Assembly (NCBI RefSeq): GCF_012027355.1
Contig: NZ_SNUH01000001.1
Location: 1,302,001 to 1,366,000 of the forward strand
Source: Thermococcus sp. M36
GTDB taxonomy: Archaea > Methanobacteriota_B > Thermococci > Thermococcales > Thermococcaceae
DNA: 64,000 nt
Direction: 5' to 3'
This document shows, piece by piece, positions 36,398-44,023 of the stretch (positions are counted from its first letter, which is position 1; each line of letters opens with the position of its first letter). Under the pieces are notes generated by a model. It did not search any database, had not been told where the DNA came from, and saw nothing but the letters and a program-made list of their open reading frames with translations. Both the position numbers and the translations under genes were made by a program.

Positions 36398-37423
36398 ATG
36401 ACCGTGATAGAGAACGTTATAGGCAGGGTCGCGGTACTCAGGGGTGGCAGGTACTCCATTGAAGTAGACGTGATTACCAGCTCGGGCTTCGGTCGCTTTG
36501 CGGCCCCGATAGACGAGAACCCGAGCCTCTATATAGCTGAAGCACACAGGGCCGTTAGTGAGGTCGACGAGATAATTGGGCCAGAACTCATTGGCTTCGA
36601 CGCCAGCGAGCAGGAGCTCATAGACAGCTACCTATGGGAGATAGATGGCACCGAGGACTTCAGCCACATAGGTGCCAACACTGCCTTGGCAGTATCAGTG
36701 GCGGTTGCAAAGGCCGCCTCAAGCGTCAAGAGGATGCCCCTCTACAGCTACATCGGCGGCACCTTTACGACCGAGCTGCCCGTCCCCATACTGGAGATAG
36801 CGGGCGGTGAAGCCTTTGACTACTACGTTATGGTTCGCGACCTCATGGAGATAACCGACGTCGTTGATGCGCTCAACAAGGTGCTTGAGCACGCGGAGGG
36901 CAAGACGGTAGGGGCATTTTCAAAGGCCACCGAAAAGGCGAGCGATGAGCTTGGCCTCGACGTTGCACTTGGCCTGGTGCAGAGGGAGCCCCTTGAGACT
37001 GAGGAGCTCCTCTCCATCGTGGAAGATAACAACGTCGCCTACATAAAGCCCCTCGGCGACGAGGAGCTCTTCCTGGAACTCATAGCTGGTACCCACGAGG
37101 TGTTCATTGACGGCGAATACCTCTTCCGCGAGAGGGACATACTGGACAGGCGCTATTACAACGCGCTCTCGATAAAGCCCATCAACCTTGGCACGCTCAC
37201 CGACTTATACAACCTTGTGAACGACGCGAAGTCGGAGAGGATAACCCCCATCCTCGCGGAGGCTCGCTACGAGTCCTCCGACGAGGCACTGGCCCACATT
37301 GCAGTGGGCCTTCGCTGCCCGGCGATGGTATTCCGCAGGGATTCCATCGCCAAACTGAACGAGCTGATAAGAATAGCCGAAGATTTGGGTGAAAGGGGTA
37401 GGATAATAACCTTTGAAGGATGA
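36398..37423 (+). CDS. Enolase paralog lacking catalytic residues
   Basis: A 341-residue protein with enolase-like order: an N-terminal part with GANTALAVSVAVAKAAS and LYSYIGG (residues ~92-120), then a barrel region with ALSIKPINLGTLTD and a C-terminal RIAEDLGERGR. It is about 90 residues shorter than real enolase (~430). The SHRSGE loop is replaced by AEARYES, the KTGAPARSER strand by MVFRRDS, and the IEDP metal-binding segment is missing. Only the Lys of the LKVNQIGTL-type motif is kept. It occupies the place where many archaea have enolase (rpoK-eno-rps2), so it is probably an old duplicate with a new, perhaps structural, role. Confidence 0.75.
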   Translation: MTVIENVIGRVAVLRGGRYSIEVDVITSSGFGRFAAPIDENPSLYIAEAHRAVSEVDEIIGPELIGFDASEQELIDSYLWEIDGTEDFSHIGANTALAVSVAVAKAASSVKRMPLYSYIGGTFTTELPVPILEIAGGEAFDYYVMVRDLMEITDVVDALNKVLEHAEGKTVGAFSKATEKASDELGLDVALGLVQREPLETEELLSIVEDNNVAYIKPLGDEELFLELIAGTHEVFIDGEYLFRERDILDRRYYNALSIKPINLGTLTDLYNLVNDAKSERITPILAEARYESSDEALAHIAVGLRCPAMVFRRDSIAKLNELIRIAEDLGERGRIITFEG

Positions 37424-37436
37424 GGAGGTGTGAAGG

Positions 37437-38042
37437 ATGGAGGAATACCTTGTTCCACTCGACCAGTACCTTGCCGCCGGTGTCCATATCGGCACCCAGC
37501 AGAAGACCCAGGACATGAAGAAGTTCATCTACCGCGTTAGGCAGGACGGCCTCTACGTCCTCGACGTCAGGAAGACTGATGAGCGCCTTAGGGTCGCCGG
37601 CAAGTTCCTCGCCAAGTTTGACCCGGAGAGCATTTTAGCTGTTAGCGTCAGGCTCTACGGCCAGAAGCCGGTCAAGAAGTTCGGCGAGGTCACCGGCGCT
37701 AGAGCTATACCAGGCCGTTTCCTGCCTGGAACCATGACTAACCCGAATGTCAAGAACTTCTTCGAGCCCGATGTCCTTATCGTTACCGACCCGAGGGCGG
37801 ATCACCAGGCCATGAAGGAGGCCATCGAGATCGGTGTCCCGATAGTGTCGCTCGTTGACACCGAGAACTTCCTCAGCTACGTCGACGTTGCCATACCGAC
37901 CAACAACAAGGGTAGGAAGGCCCTCGCGCTCATTTACTGGATCCTCGCGAGGGAGATACTCTACAACAGGAAGGAGATCGAGAGCAGGGAGGACTTCAAG
38001 GTCCCTGTCGAGGACTTTGAGATGAGGATCATCAGGACCTGA
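37437..38042 (+). CDS. rps2: Ribosomal protein S2
   Basis: A 201-residue archaeal S2 (uS2). [20 protein letters not shown] and the C-terminal [20 protein letters not shown] are diagnostic. GGAGGTGTGAAGG precedes the ATG. Confidence 0.97.
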   Translation: MEEYLVPLDQYLAAGVHIGTQQKTQDMKKFIYRVRQDGLYVLDVRKTDERLRVAGKFLAKFDPESILAVSVRLYGQKPVKKFGEVTGARAIPGRFLPGTMTNPNVKNFFEPDVLIVTDPRADHQAMKEAIEIGVPIVSLVDTENFLSYVDVAIPTNNKGRKALALIYWILAREILYNRKEIESREDFKVPVEDFEMRIIRT

Positions 38043-38048
38043 GGGGAA

Positions 38049-38059
38049 AGCTTTTAATC
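38049..38059 (+). promoter_or_regulatory. TATA-like element for tRNA-Leu
   Basis: AGCTTTTAATC lies ~30 nt upstream of the tRNA 5' end. Confidence 0.4.
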
Positions 38060-38081
38060 CCCTCGCTTTACTCTCCCTCGC

Positions 38082-38169
38082 GCGGGGGTGCCCGAGCCTG
38101 GCCAAAGGGGGCGGACTTAAGATCCGCTGCCGCAGGGCTGCGCGGGTTCGAATCCCGTCCCCCGCACCA
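38082..38169 (+). tRNA. tRNA-Leu (anticodon TAA)
   Basis: GCGGGGG pairs with CCCCCGC; discriminator A and encoded CCA. Anticodon stem GCGGA/TCCGC with loop CTTAAGA gives TAA. A long variable arm (TGCCGCAGGGCTGC) is present. Confidence 0.97.
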
Positions 38170-38227
38170 AAGCTTTAAAAGTTGAGCCGTGAAGGTGAAG
38201 ACGGTTTAAGATCATGGGGTGATCATG

Positions 38228-38386
38228 ATGGCGAGATTCCCAGAGGCTGAGGCCAGAATCTTTAGGAAGTACATCTGCATGCGCTGCGGCGCCACTAACC
38301 CGTGGAAGGCCAAGAAGTGCAGGAAGTGCGGCTACAAGGGTCTTCGCCCGAAGGCCAGGGAGCCGCGCGGTGGAATGGGACGCTGA
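38228..38386 (+). CDS. rpl40e: Ribosomal protein L40e
   Basis: A 52-residue L40e (eL40) with zinc-binding CMRC and CRKC pairs; it starts [20 protein letters not shown]. In eukaryotes it is fused to ubiquitin, here free. The ATG at 38228 has GGTGATC 5 nt upstream; 38225 is possible. Confidence 0.95.
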   Translation: MARFPEAEARIFRKYICMRCGATNPWKAKKCRKCGYKGLRPKAREPRGGMGR

Positions 38387-38464
38387 GGGCTCTAGCCCTC
38401 AAAGGTTTCTCTTTTGCACTTTTCTCCGCGCTTGTGTTATTAAACTGGAAAAGCTGGTGGAAAT

Positions 38465-38791
38465 TCACTCCCTGAGCTTCGTGAGCATGTTCTCAAGAAA
38501 AGCTATGCCGTCCTCTAAGAGCTTCTCTCCCTCCGGCGTGAGCTTGTAGTACTTCCTTGAGGGTTTTCCAGTTTCGCTCTCCTGCCACTCCGCGGTCACG
38601 TAGCCCTCCTTCTCCAGCTTGTACAGCACAACATAGGAGCTAACCGTTGCGGGTTCAAAGTTGAAAGCCTCCTTTATGCGCTCCTTCAACTCATAGGCGT
38701 ACATGGGCCTTTCCCGCAGGAGGCGTAGGATGTAAAGCCACAGGACTTCCTTGGTGATTTTATTTTTGAGCCTCTCCATGGGGGTGGTCAT
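38465..38791 (-). CDS. PadR-family transcriptional regulator
   Basis: A 108-residue PadR winged-helix protein. LWLYILRLLRERPMYAYELK forms the first helices, ATVSSYVVLYKLEKEGYVTA the recognition helix and wing, and ESETGKPSRKYYKLTPEGEK the hallmark beta wing. The short C-terminal helix ends FLENMLTKLRE. It lies divergent from the FUN14 gene, which may be its target. The ATG at 38791 is spaced 8 nt from GGAG. Confidence 0.85.
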   Translation of the reverse strand: MTTPMERLKNKITKEVLWLYILRLLRERPMYAYELKERIKEAFNFEPATVSSYVVLYKLEKEGYVTAEWQESETGKPSRKYYKLTPEGEKLLEDGIAFLENMLTKLRE

Positions 38792-38906
38792 GACCATCAC
38801 TCCTAATTTTCATGCTTGAGAAATATTTCTGATCCGTATAATTTAAACGTTTTGGCAAAAACTTTTTTATCCTCTGGGTGTGAGGTTTATGTAGGGGTGG
38901 ACTGGA

Positions 38907-39206
38907 ATGGAGTTCAACGTGAATACCATGGCTGGGGACATTGGGGTTGGTGGTCTCGTCGGTTTTGTCACTGGATACGCGCTGAAAAAGCTGATGAAGC
39001 TCGCGCTGGCCCTTATAGGGGTCTACGTCATGAGTCTGTTCTGGCTCCAGCAGAAGGGAGTCATAACGGTGAACCAGGACAAGCTGTTCAACCTTGCTAG
39101 TGGGTGGACAAGCGAGATAATGAGTCTATCGGATAAGGTTCTGGGGATACTCCCCGGGACAGGGGCTTTTGTTGTGGGGTTCTACCTAGGCTTCCAAAAA
39201 GGTTAA
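38907..39206 (+). CDS. FUN14-family membrane protein
   Basis: A 99-residue small protein with the FUN14 pattern: a Gly-rich first segment (GDIGVGGLVGFVTGYALKK), a second membrane helix (LALALIGVYVMSLFWLQQKG) and a final one (ILPGTGAFVVGFYLGFQKG). Function in archaea is unknown. GGGGTGG lies ahead of the ATG. Divergent from PadR. Confidence 0.8.
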   Translation: MEFNVNTMAGDIGVGGLVGFVTGYALKKLMKLALALIGVYVMSLFWLQQKGVITVNQDKLFNLASGWTSEIMSLSDKVLGILPGTGAFVVGFYLGFQKG

Positions 39207-39230
39207 ATCCCCGCCTCCTATTTTTCCAAC

Positions 39231-40553
39231 ATGAGCTATGAGCGCAGGATTCTTTTACGTCACTCAACGGCTTCAGTGGTGGCCCTGGCACTGACCGGGC
39301 TAACCCGCTTTCTCTACAGCGTGTTCGTTTCGAGACGCTTTGGCATTGAGGCCCTTGGGGCGGCGAACTCACTTATATCCCAGGCGTTTTTTTTAGCCAT
39401 CCCGTTGAGCTTCTTTGCGGTGGCCTTGGGCAAGTATTCCTCCGAATTCTTGGGGAGCGGCAAAACTGATTCAATACGCTCCATAACCCTCCCCTCGTTT
39501 CTTCTCCCACTGGCGGGGCTTCTTCTGCTTCCCCTGAACCTCTATCTGGGAATCCTTGCAACACTCAGAGGAATTCAGCTGACCCTCAGGAACTTTCTTT
39601 ACGGCATCCACCGTGGGGAGCACTATGCGTACATAATAACCCTATCCTTCGTGGGCTTCCTGGTGGGCTTTTTAATTCCCAACGTCTTCGCGCCGTACCT
39701 GCTCTTCCTGGGGCTGATTGCGGTTTTCTCTGCCGCTTATCTGGTGAGGTTTGACTTCGTTGGAAAGCCCAGAACTAGTGAGATGGGTCTCCTCATCTCG
39801 TATTCGGCCTTTGCGTTTTTGGGTACCCTCTCGGGTGTCTTCCTGATACAGGGGCCGTATTTCATTAGTGAATATCTTTCCAATCCAGAGGTTGCTGGAA
39901 TAGTGTCGGCGATACTCTCTGCGGCCTTCCTTCTGACGTACCTCCCCCAGGTTCTTCAGTCGGCCATAATGCCGCTCTTTTCCTACAAGTACGGTAGAAA
40001 TGAGAGCGACTACGTTAAACTCCTCGCCGAGAAGACAACGGCCCTCCTGATACTCGTGACCAGCGTTGCAGTGTTCGTTCTCATGTTACTCGGCAGGGAG
40101 GTTCTCTCGGCAATATTTGGCTTCGATGTAGGCCCTGCCTTCTACCTGGCCCTCATGGCAATGGAGATTTACATAGCATACAACCCCAGCATAGTCGCCC
40201 TGAATTCAACGGCCTACGTCAAGAGGGGGACACTTGTGGCGCTCCTCGGCGCCTTTGCGGTTCTCCTTTCATGGTTCTACCTGATACCGGCATTTGAGGC
40301 AATAGGTGTAATGGCGGGCTTGATACTTGGCTACGGCCTCATACTCACGGGTGTTGCCCACTATGCAAGAGCCCTTCTGGATATATCTCCCAGAATATAC
40401 GTTCCACTGGCCTTGGCGCTGCTTCTTCAGTCCCTAGTGTTCCTGTCGAAGTATGCCCTGCTGGGGGGATTTCTGCTTTTCCTTGCCTACAATAGAAGGG
40501 AAATAATGGATGGAATAGGACTGGTCAAATCTTTCCGTGGTAGAGAGTCCTGA
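39231..40553 (+). CDS. Polysaccharide/lipid-linked oligosaccharide flippase (MATE/MOP superfamily)
   Basis: A 440-residue membrane protein with 12-14 hydrophobic segments, beginning with a short basic N-terminus and LTRFLYSVFVSRRFGIEALG, the typical start of RfbX/MurJ-like flippases. FFLAIPLSFFAVALGKYSSEFLG and the central LPQVLQSAIMPLFSYKYGRN fit this group. It may move lipid-linked glycans for the S-layer or protein glycosylation; no glycosyltransferase is adjacent. A TTAAAT element ~25 nt upstream of the ATG suggests a leaderless transcript. Its 3' end overlaps the convergent gene by 29 nt. Confidence 0.8.
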   Translation: MSYERRILLRHSTASVVALALTGLTRFLYSVFVSRRFGIEALGAANSLISQAFFLAIPLSFFAVALGKYSSEFLGSGKTDSIRSITLPSFLLPLAGLLLLPLNLYLGILATLRGIQLTLRNFLYGIHRGEHYAYIITLSFVGFLVGFLIPNVFAPYLLFLGLIAVFSAAYLVRFDFVGKPRTSEMGLLISYSAFAFLGTLSGVFLIQGPYFISEYLSNPEVAGIVSAILSAAFLLTYLPQVLQSAIMPLFSYKYGRNESDYVKLLAEKTTALLILVTSVAVFVLMLLGREVLSAIFGFDVGPAFYLALMAMEIYIAYNPSIVALNSTAYVKRGTLVALLGAFAVLLSWFYLIPAFEAIGVMAGLILGYGLILTGVAHYARALLDISPRIYVPLALALLLQSLVFLSKYALLGGFLLFLAYNRREIMDGIGLVKSFRGRES

Positions 40554-41280
40554 CGAGCTCCTCGGGCAGGCCTTCCCTGCGTATCCTTTCCTCTATGAGT
40601 TTCTTGTCGTAATCTACCTCTATGAACTTCGTATGGAGCGTATCAACGTCCACGAGAGCGAACGTGGCCTTGTGCTCCCTTCCAGGCGGGAATCCTATGC
40701 TTCCCGGGCAGATAACCCTTCCGTAGCGGGTCATGGCGTTGACTGGATACTTCGGCGAGGCCACGAAGAGTATCTCGTAATCCTTCACGGGGTGCATTAT
40801 TGCCTCGTAGTAGCTCGTCGGCTGCTCCGGGAGGACTCTTCCCCCGAATGGGTCGAGGGGACTTCCGTAGACGCCAAAAATGTCATTCTTGCCAACCCTG
40901 TCGACTAGGTAAACCGGCAGATCGCGTATGAACTCCCTGCCTTCGTGACCGAGCTTTTCCCACGTGTACTTCAAGGCCAGCTTGATGTGCTCGGGATAGT
41001 TCACCCGGTCGATGTAGTCCGGACCTTCGGCGTGGGGATCACTCTCGGCTATGACCTGGTCAAACTCGCCCCGGATTATTCTGACCTTGTTGCTCCTCAT
41101 GAGGTCGTCCAGAGTGTCGAGAACTTCCTTTGGATACGGGAACAGGCCGACTATGTTTCCGAGGATGTAGTACTTCTCGATCTCATAGCCCTCCTCTTTG
41201 AGAGTCTCTATCTTTTCGAGGGCCTTCGCGAGGGCTGGAAGGTTGCCGTTAATGTTCGCCAGAACCGCAACGTACACCAT
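40525..41280 (-). CDS. Metallophosphoesterase-fold protein with lost metal ligands
   Basis: A 251-residue protein of the YfcE/MJ0936-like phosphodiesterase group by order of motifs. However, the D-x-H of motif 1 is ANIN (N9, N11), the GD of motif 2 is GN (N42), GNHD is GEFD (71-74) and the GHTH stretch is ASPK. GSPLDPFGG and VICPGSIGFPPGREHKATFALVD keep the fold-defining turns. So it is probably a pseudoenzyme with a regulatory or binding role. The start at 41280 follows GGTGGGAGG; the promoter-like CTTTAAATATC is at 41327-41338. Confidence 0.75.
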   Translation of the reverse strand: MVYVAVLANINGNLPALAKALEKIETLKEEGYEIEKYYILGNIVGLFPYPKEVLDTLDDLMRSNKVRIIRGEFDQVIAESDPHAEGPDYIDRVNYPEHIKLALKYTWEKLGHEGREFIRDLPVYLVDRVGKNDIFGVYGSPLDPFGGRVLPEQPTSYYEAIMHPVKDYEILFVASPKYPVNAMTRYGRVICPGSIGFPPGREHKATFALVDVDTLHTKFIEVDYDKKLIEERIRREGLPEELVRTLYHGKI

Positions 41281-41591
41281 CCTCCCACCCCCGCACTTTT
41301 TCTTACTCAAATTAACTAAAAGTGCTGGAGATATTTAAAGATTTCGGGGGTCTGAGAGGAAGAACAAGTCTATCTATCAACACTCGACCTCTAAAGGGGC
41401 CGTGAAAGGTTTGTAGCTCTCAGAAAGGTCTGCTCAGAATGTTTTCTAATCCTGTGGCAATTTGGCCGGGCAAACTCTTTGGATGAAATGAAGTTCTCAT
41501 ATCCAGAGTGAGCAACTCGAAAGTGGAGACATCCGATGTTGAATCTTTCAGAAGAATCCACGAACTTTTGTTTGGCAGAAGTTTGTGATGC
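41281..41591. other. Non-coding region with repeat fragment
   Basis: It holds the promoter region of the metallophosphoesterase-like gene near 41330 and an AAAGGTTTGTAGCTCT element at 41405-41420 similar to 8689-8703. I see no gene. Confidence 0.5.
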
Positions 41592-41669
41592 TGGCGGACC
41601 GGCGGGGATTTGAACCCCGGACCTGCGGCTTAGGAGGCCGCCGCCCTATCCTAGCTAGGCTACCGGTCC
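41592..41669 (-). tRNA. tRNA-Arg (anticodon CCT)
   Basis: On the minus strand GGACCGG pairs with CCGGTCC; discriminator G and encoded CCA. Anticodon stem GCGGC/GCCGC with loop CTCCTAA gives CCT, which reads AGG, a codon used heavily in this window. Confidence 0.96.
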
Positions 41670-41698
41670 ACTGCCCGCTATTCCTTCCCAGGGAAGGG

Positions 41699-41706
41699 TA
41701 TTTAAA
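41699..41706. promoter_or_regulatory. Shared TATA element between tRNA-Arg and the Lrp gene
   Basis: TATTTAAA lies ~30 nt from the tRNA 5' end on one side and ~31 nt from the Lrp ATG on the other, with no second TATA box seen. It may serve both directions. Confidence 0.45.
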
Positions 41707-41736
41707 GTTTACGGTGTAGCAGAACTGGTGGTGCGG

Positions 41737-42189
41737 ATGGTGGATGAGCTTGATCTCAAGATAATCTCTCTGCTCCAGGAAAACGCCCGCCTATCGTACA
41801 GGGAGATAGCCCGGGAGCTCAGGGTGGCTGTCGGAACGGTGTATAACCGCATTAAGAAGATGGAAGAGGAGGGGATAATCAGAGGCTTCGCACCCATCCT
41901 GGACTACGAAAAGCTGGGCTTCGGGCTCACGGCAGTGATCGGGGTCAAGGCTCAGGGCAGGAAGATCGTCGAGATCGAGAGGAAAATAGCCGAGAGCGAC
42001 AGGGCTGTCATGGTCTATGACATAACGGGGGAGTTCGACATAGTGGTGGTCGCAAAGTTTAGGGACAGGGCAGATATGAACCGCTTTGTTAAGTGGCTCC
42101 TTTCCCTTGAAGGCGTGGAGAAGACGAACACGAGTGTGGCCATGCAGGTCGTGAAGGAGGATCTGAGGATCCGGCTAACGGAGGACTAG
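41737..42189 (+). CDS. Lrp/AsnC-family transcriptional regulator
   Basis: A 150-residue Lrp/AsnC protein: N-terminal winged helix (LDLKIISLLQENARLSYREI, recognition helix VAVGTVYNRIKKMEEEGII) and C-terminal RAM domain with AVMVYDITGEFDIVVVAKF (residues ~85-105). It is likely a regulator sensing an amino acid. GGTGG precedes the ATG. Its end overlaps the convergent small gene by 15 nt. Confidence 0.92.
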   Translation: MVDELDLKIISLLQENARLSYREIARELRVAVGTVYNRIKKMEEEGIIRGFAPILDYEKLGFGLTAVIGVKAQGRKIVEIERKIAESDRAVMVYDITGEFDIVVVAKFRDRADMNRFVKWLLSLEGVEKTNTSVAMQVVKEDLRIRLTED

Positions 42190-42501
42190 AACCTCGTTCA
42201 GGAACCTCTTTGCAAAGTCCTCGAAGCTCTCGGCCGGGAGCTTTACGTGCTTCCCGTTGACCTTTCCCTCAAAGACTAGCCTCCTGGACGTTATTTCCCT
42301 TATTTTCTTGAAGTCTCTGTTTTCTTCTATCGTCCTTTCAAGAACTTCCGTGAACTCCTCCTCGTCTACCTGCATAATAACGCCTTCGATCAGGATTTCT
42401 TTTCCGCATTCCTCGGAGCTACATTGAAATCTAAAACGGAGGCCCGGCTCGGCCTCCACGGGTACTGTCAGACCATCCACGTTGTATATGAACACCTTCA
42501 T
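42175..42501 (-). CDS. Hypothetical protein
   Basis: A 108-residue acidic protein not recognised. The N-terminal half is beta-rich with a Cys pair (FQCSSEECGKE), the C-terminal half helical and charged. It lies 6 nt after the phosphoribosyltransferase regulator gene and is probably the last gene of that operon. Confidence 0.6.
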   Translation of the reverse strand: MKVFIYNVDGLTVPVEAEPGLRFRFQCSSEECGKEILIEGVIMQVDEEEFTEVLERTIEENRDFKKIREITSRRLVFEGKVNGKHVKLPAESFEDFAKRFLNEVLVLR

Positions 42502-42507
42502 TTGAGG

Positions 42508-43224
42508 TCACTCCAGTTTTATGAGACTCTCCACGGGTATGTTGTACTCCTTCTTTAGGCGCTCTACGACGTCGCCCACGCTTATCAGGAAAAACATCCC
42601 TACAGGCCTTGCCCCCGCCTGCCTGCACATTTCGATGAGGGCTTTCTGGGTTTCGCCGCTCCTTATGACGTCGTCCACTATGAGTACGTTTTCCCCCTTT
42701 TTGAGGGCCCAGTGGGGCAGGTACAGGGTGGTTACACTCCCTGAAGCGCTGGGCACGTAGCTGACCTCGTAGAACTTCTCGACACCGACTTCTTTCTTCT
42801 TCTTGGCGTATACAACGTCAACGTTGAGTTCTCTGGCGACGTGGACACCAAGGGCAATCCCGTCGGTGGCGGCGGTTAGCACTTTGTCCACGTTTTTGTC
42901 CAGGTACCTGCTCGCGATGTCTTCCGCTATAAGGCTCATGAGAGCAGTGTCGCTCAGAACCGGCATGTTGTCGAAGAATCCGTACTCATCGAACTTTATC
43001 CTCCTTCTGACCTCTTCTTCTATGTTGATGTAAGGGAGCAGCAGGTTGAGGAGCTCCTTTGTCCTCTCCGCGCTGGGGAGAACCTTGCCCCTGACGTACC
43101 GGTTGAGCACCGTGATGGGCAGGCCGGTTATCCTTGAGAGCTCCTCGTAGGTGTAGGTCTTTTTGAGCAGCCTGAGCACCCTGACGAGTCTGAGCTTTTC
43201 CTGCACCGACTTTAGCTGGCTCAT
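42508..43224 (-). CDS. HTH-phosphoribosyltransferase regulator (GfcR-type)
   Basis: A 238-residue protein. The N-terminal helix-turn-helix (YTYEELSRITGLPITVLNRY, residues ~23-42) is fused to a type I phosphoribosyltransferase domain with PRPP loop VLIVDDVIRSGET (~190) and AATDGIALGVHVA. This is the architecture of GfcR, a sugar/central-carbon regulator in haloarchaea formerly annotated as orotate phosphoribosyltransferase-like. The ligand here is unknown, and a purine-related role is an alternative. GGAGGTGA sets the start. Confidence 0.82.
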   Translation of the reverse strand: MSQLKSVQEKLRLVRVLRLLKKTYTYEELSRITGLPITVLNRYVRGKVLPSAERTKELLNLLLPYINIEEEVRRRIKFDEYGFFDNMPVLSDTALMSLIAEDIASRYLDKNVDKVLTAATDGIALGVHVARELNVDVVYAKKKKEVGVEKFYEVSYVPSASGSVTTLYLPHWALKKGENVLIVDDVIRSGETQKALIEMCRQAGARPVGMFFLISVGDVVERLKKEYNIPVESLIKLE

Positions 43225-43260
43225 TCTCTCACCTCCAGTGGCCGGGAATTAACAAAAAAA

Positions 43261-43270
43261 TGTATAAATA
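43261..43270 (-). promoter_or_regulatory. TATA box for the GfcR-type gene
   Basis: Minus-strand TATTTATACA lies ~37 nt upstream of the start, between this gene and the YkgJ-family gene, so the operon has an internal promoter. Confidence 0.5.
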
Positions 43271-43278
43271 CGTTTCGG

Positions 43279-43779
43279 TTATCTGGAGGCCTTCGTGGCC
43301 TTCTCCCGGTACTCATAGATCACGTCCCCATACTCCCTGAGCAGGAATTCCCTGGAAATGGGAGTGCCTTCGGGGTGGTTGAGGCCGGGGCAGAACGAGT
43401 CCATTTTGACGTATACCTCCATGGTCTTTCCGTGCCTGACGAAAACAAAGGGATATAGCCTGCATGCAAGGGGCCTGCGGCTGTAAATTCTGCACCTCAT
43501 GGTCTCTGGGTCGAGAAAGACGCATCCCCCGTCGAAGGGCCTCTTTTTTAGGGCGTAGCTGAGGAACTTGTCCCCTCTGTAAAACATCTTCTCATAGTCA
43601 ACGAACTCCCATGCGCTGTATCCCAGATCCTCTATCCCGGCTATATCTTCGTCCCTGATGGGTATTTCCAGCTCATAGCAGCATTTTCCGCAGCCCTCAA
43701 CGCACTTGAACCTGAACGAGGGGTCGCATTCGACTTCAAGGGTGTCGAGGTGGATCGTTGCAACCCACCTCTTGTCCAA
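43279..43779 (-). CDS. YkgJ-family zinc/iron-chelating protein
   Basis: A 166-residue protein with the YkgJ cysteine cluster: FKCVEGCGKCCYELEIPI (residues ~24-41), then CVFLDPETMRCRIYSRRPLACRLYPF (~86-111) and a final FCPG. It is thought to bind a metal or iron-sulfur cluster; function unknown. It lies 4 nt downstream of the RAM-domain gene in the SRP54 operon. Confidence 0.85.
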   Translation of the reverse strand: MDKRWVATIHLDTLEVECDPSFRFKCVEGCGKCCYELEIPIRDEDIAGIEDLGYSAWEFVDYEKMFYRGDKFLSYALKKRPFDGGCVFLDPETMRCRIYSRRPLACRLYPFVFVRHGKTMEVYVKMDSFCPGLNHPEGTPISREFLLREYGDVIYEYREKATKASR

Positions 43780-43783
43780 GCCT

Positions 43784-44023
43784 TCACCCCCTGTAGGAGC
43801 TGGCTATGAGCGTCTCTGTCATCTCTATATTGCGTATCCTCCTCAGCACTTCATCGTGAAACTTATCAAGTTCGTGAATGTTCTCGACCTCGACGCGGAG
43901 TATTATGTCGTACTCCCCGTAGACCCGGTATATTTCCTTTATGTTCCCCACCTTCAGGAGCTCGTTGTAGACGCTCTCCTCGTTTCCGGGCTTAACAACA
44001 ACCAGTACAAACGCCTCTATCAT
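43784..44023 (-). CDS. Stand-alone Lrp/AsnC ligand-binding (RAM) domain protein
   Basis: A 79-residue RAM domain without DNA-binding part. [20 protein letters not shown] and [20 protein letters not shown] match the C-terminal domain of Lrp. Such proteins form decamers that bind amino acids and may modulate Lrp partners. It overlaps srp54 by 4 nt. Confidence 0.85.
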   Translation of the reverse strand: MIEAFVLVVVKPGNEESVYNELLKVGNIKEIYRVYGEYDIILRVEVENIHELDKFHDEVLRRIRNIEMTETLIASSYRG

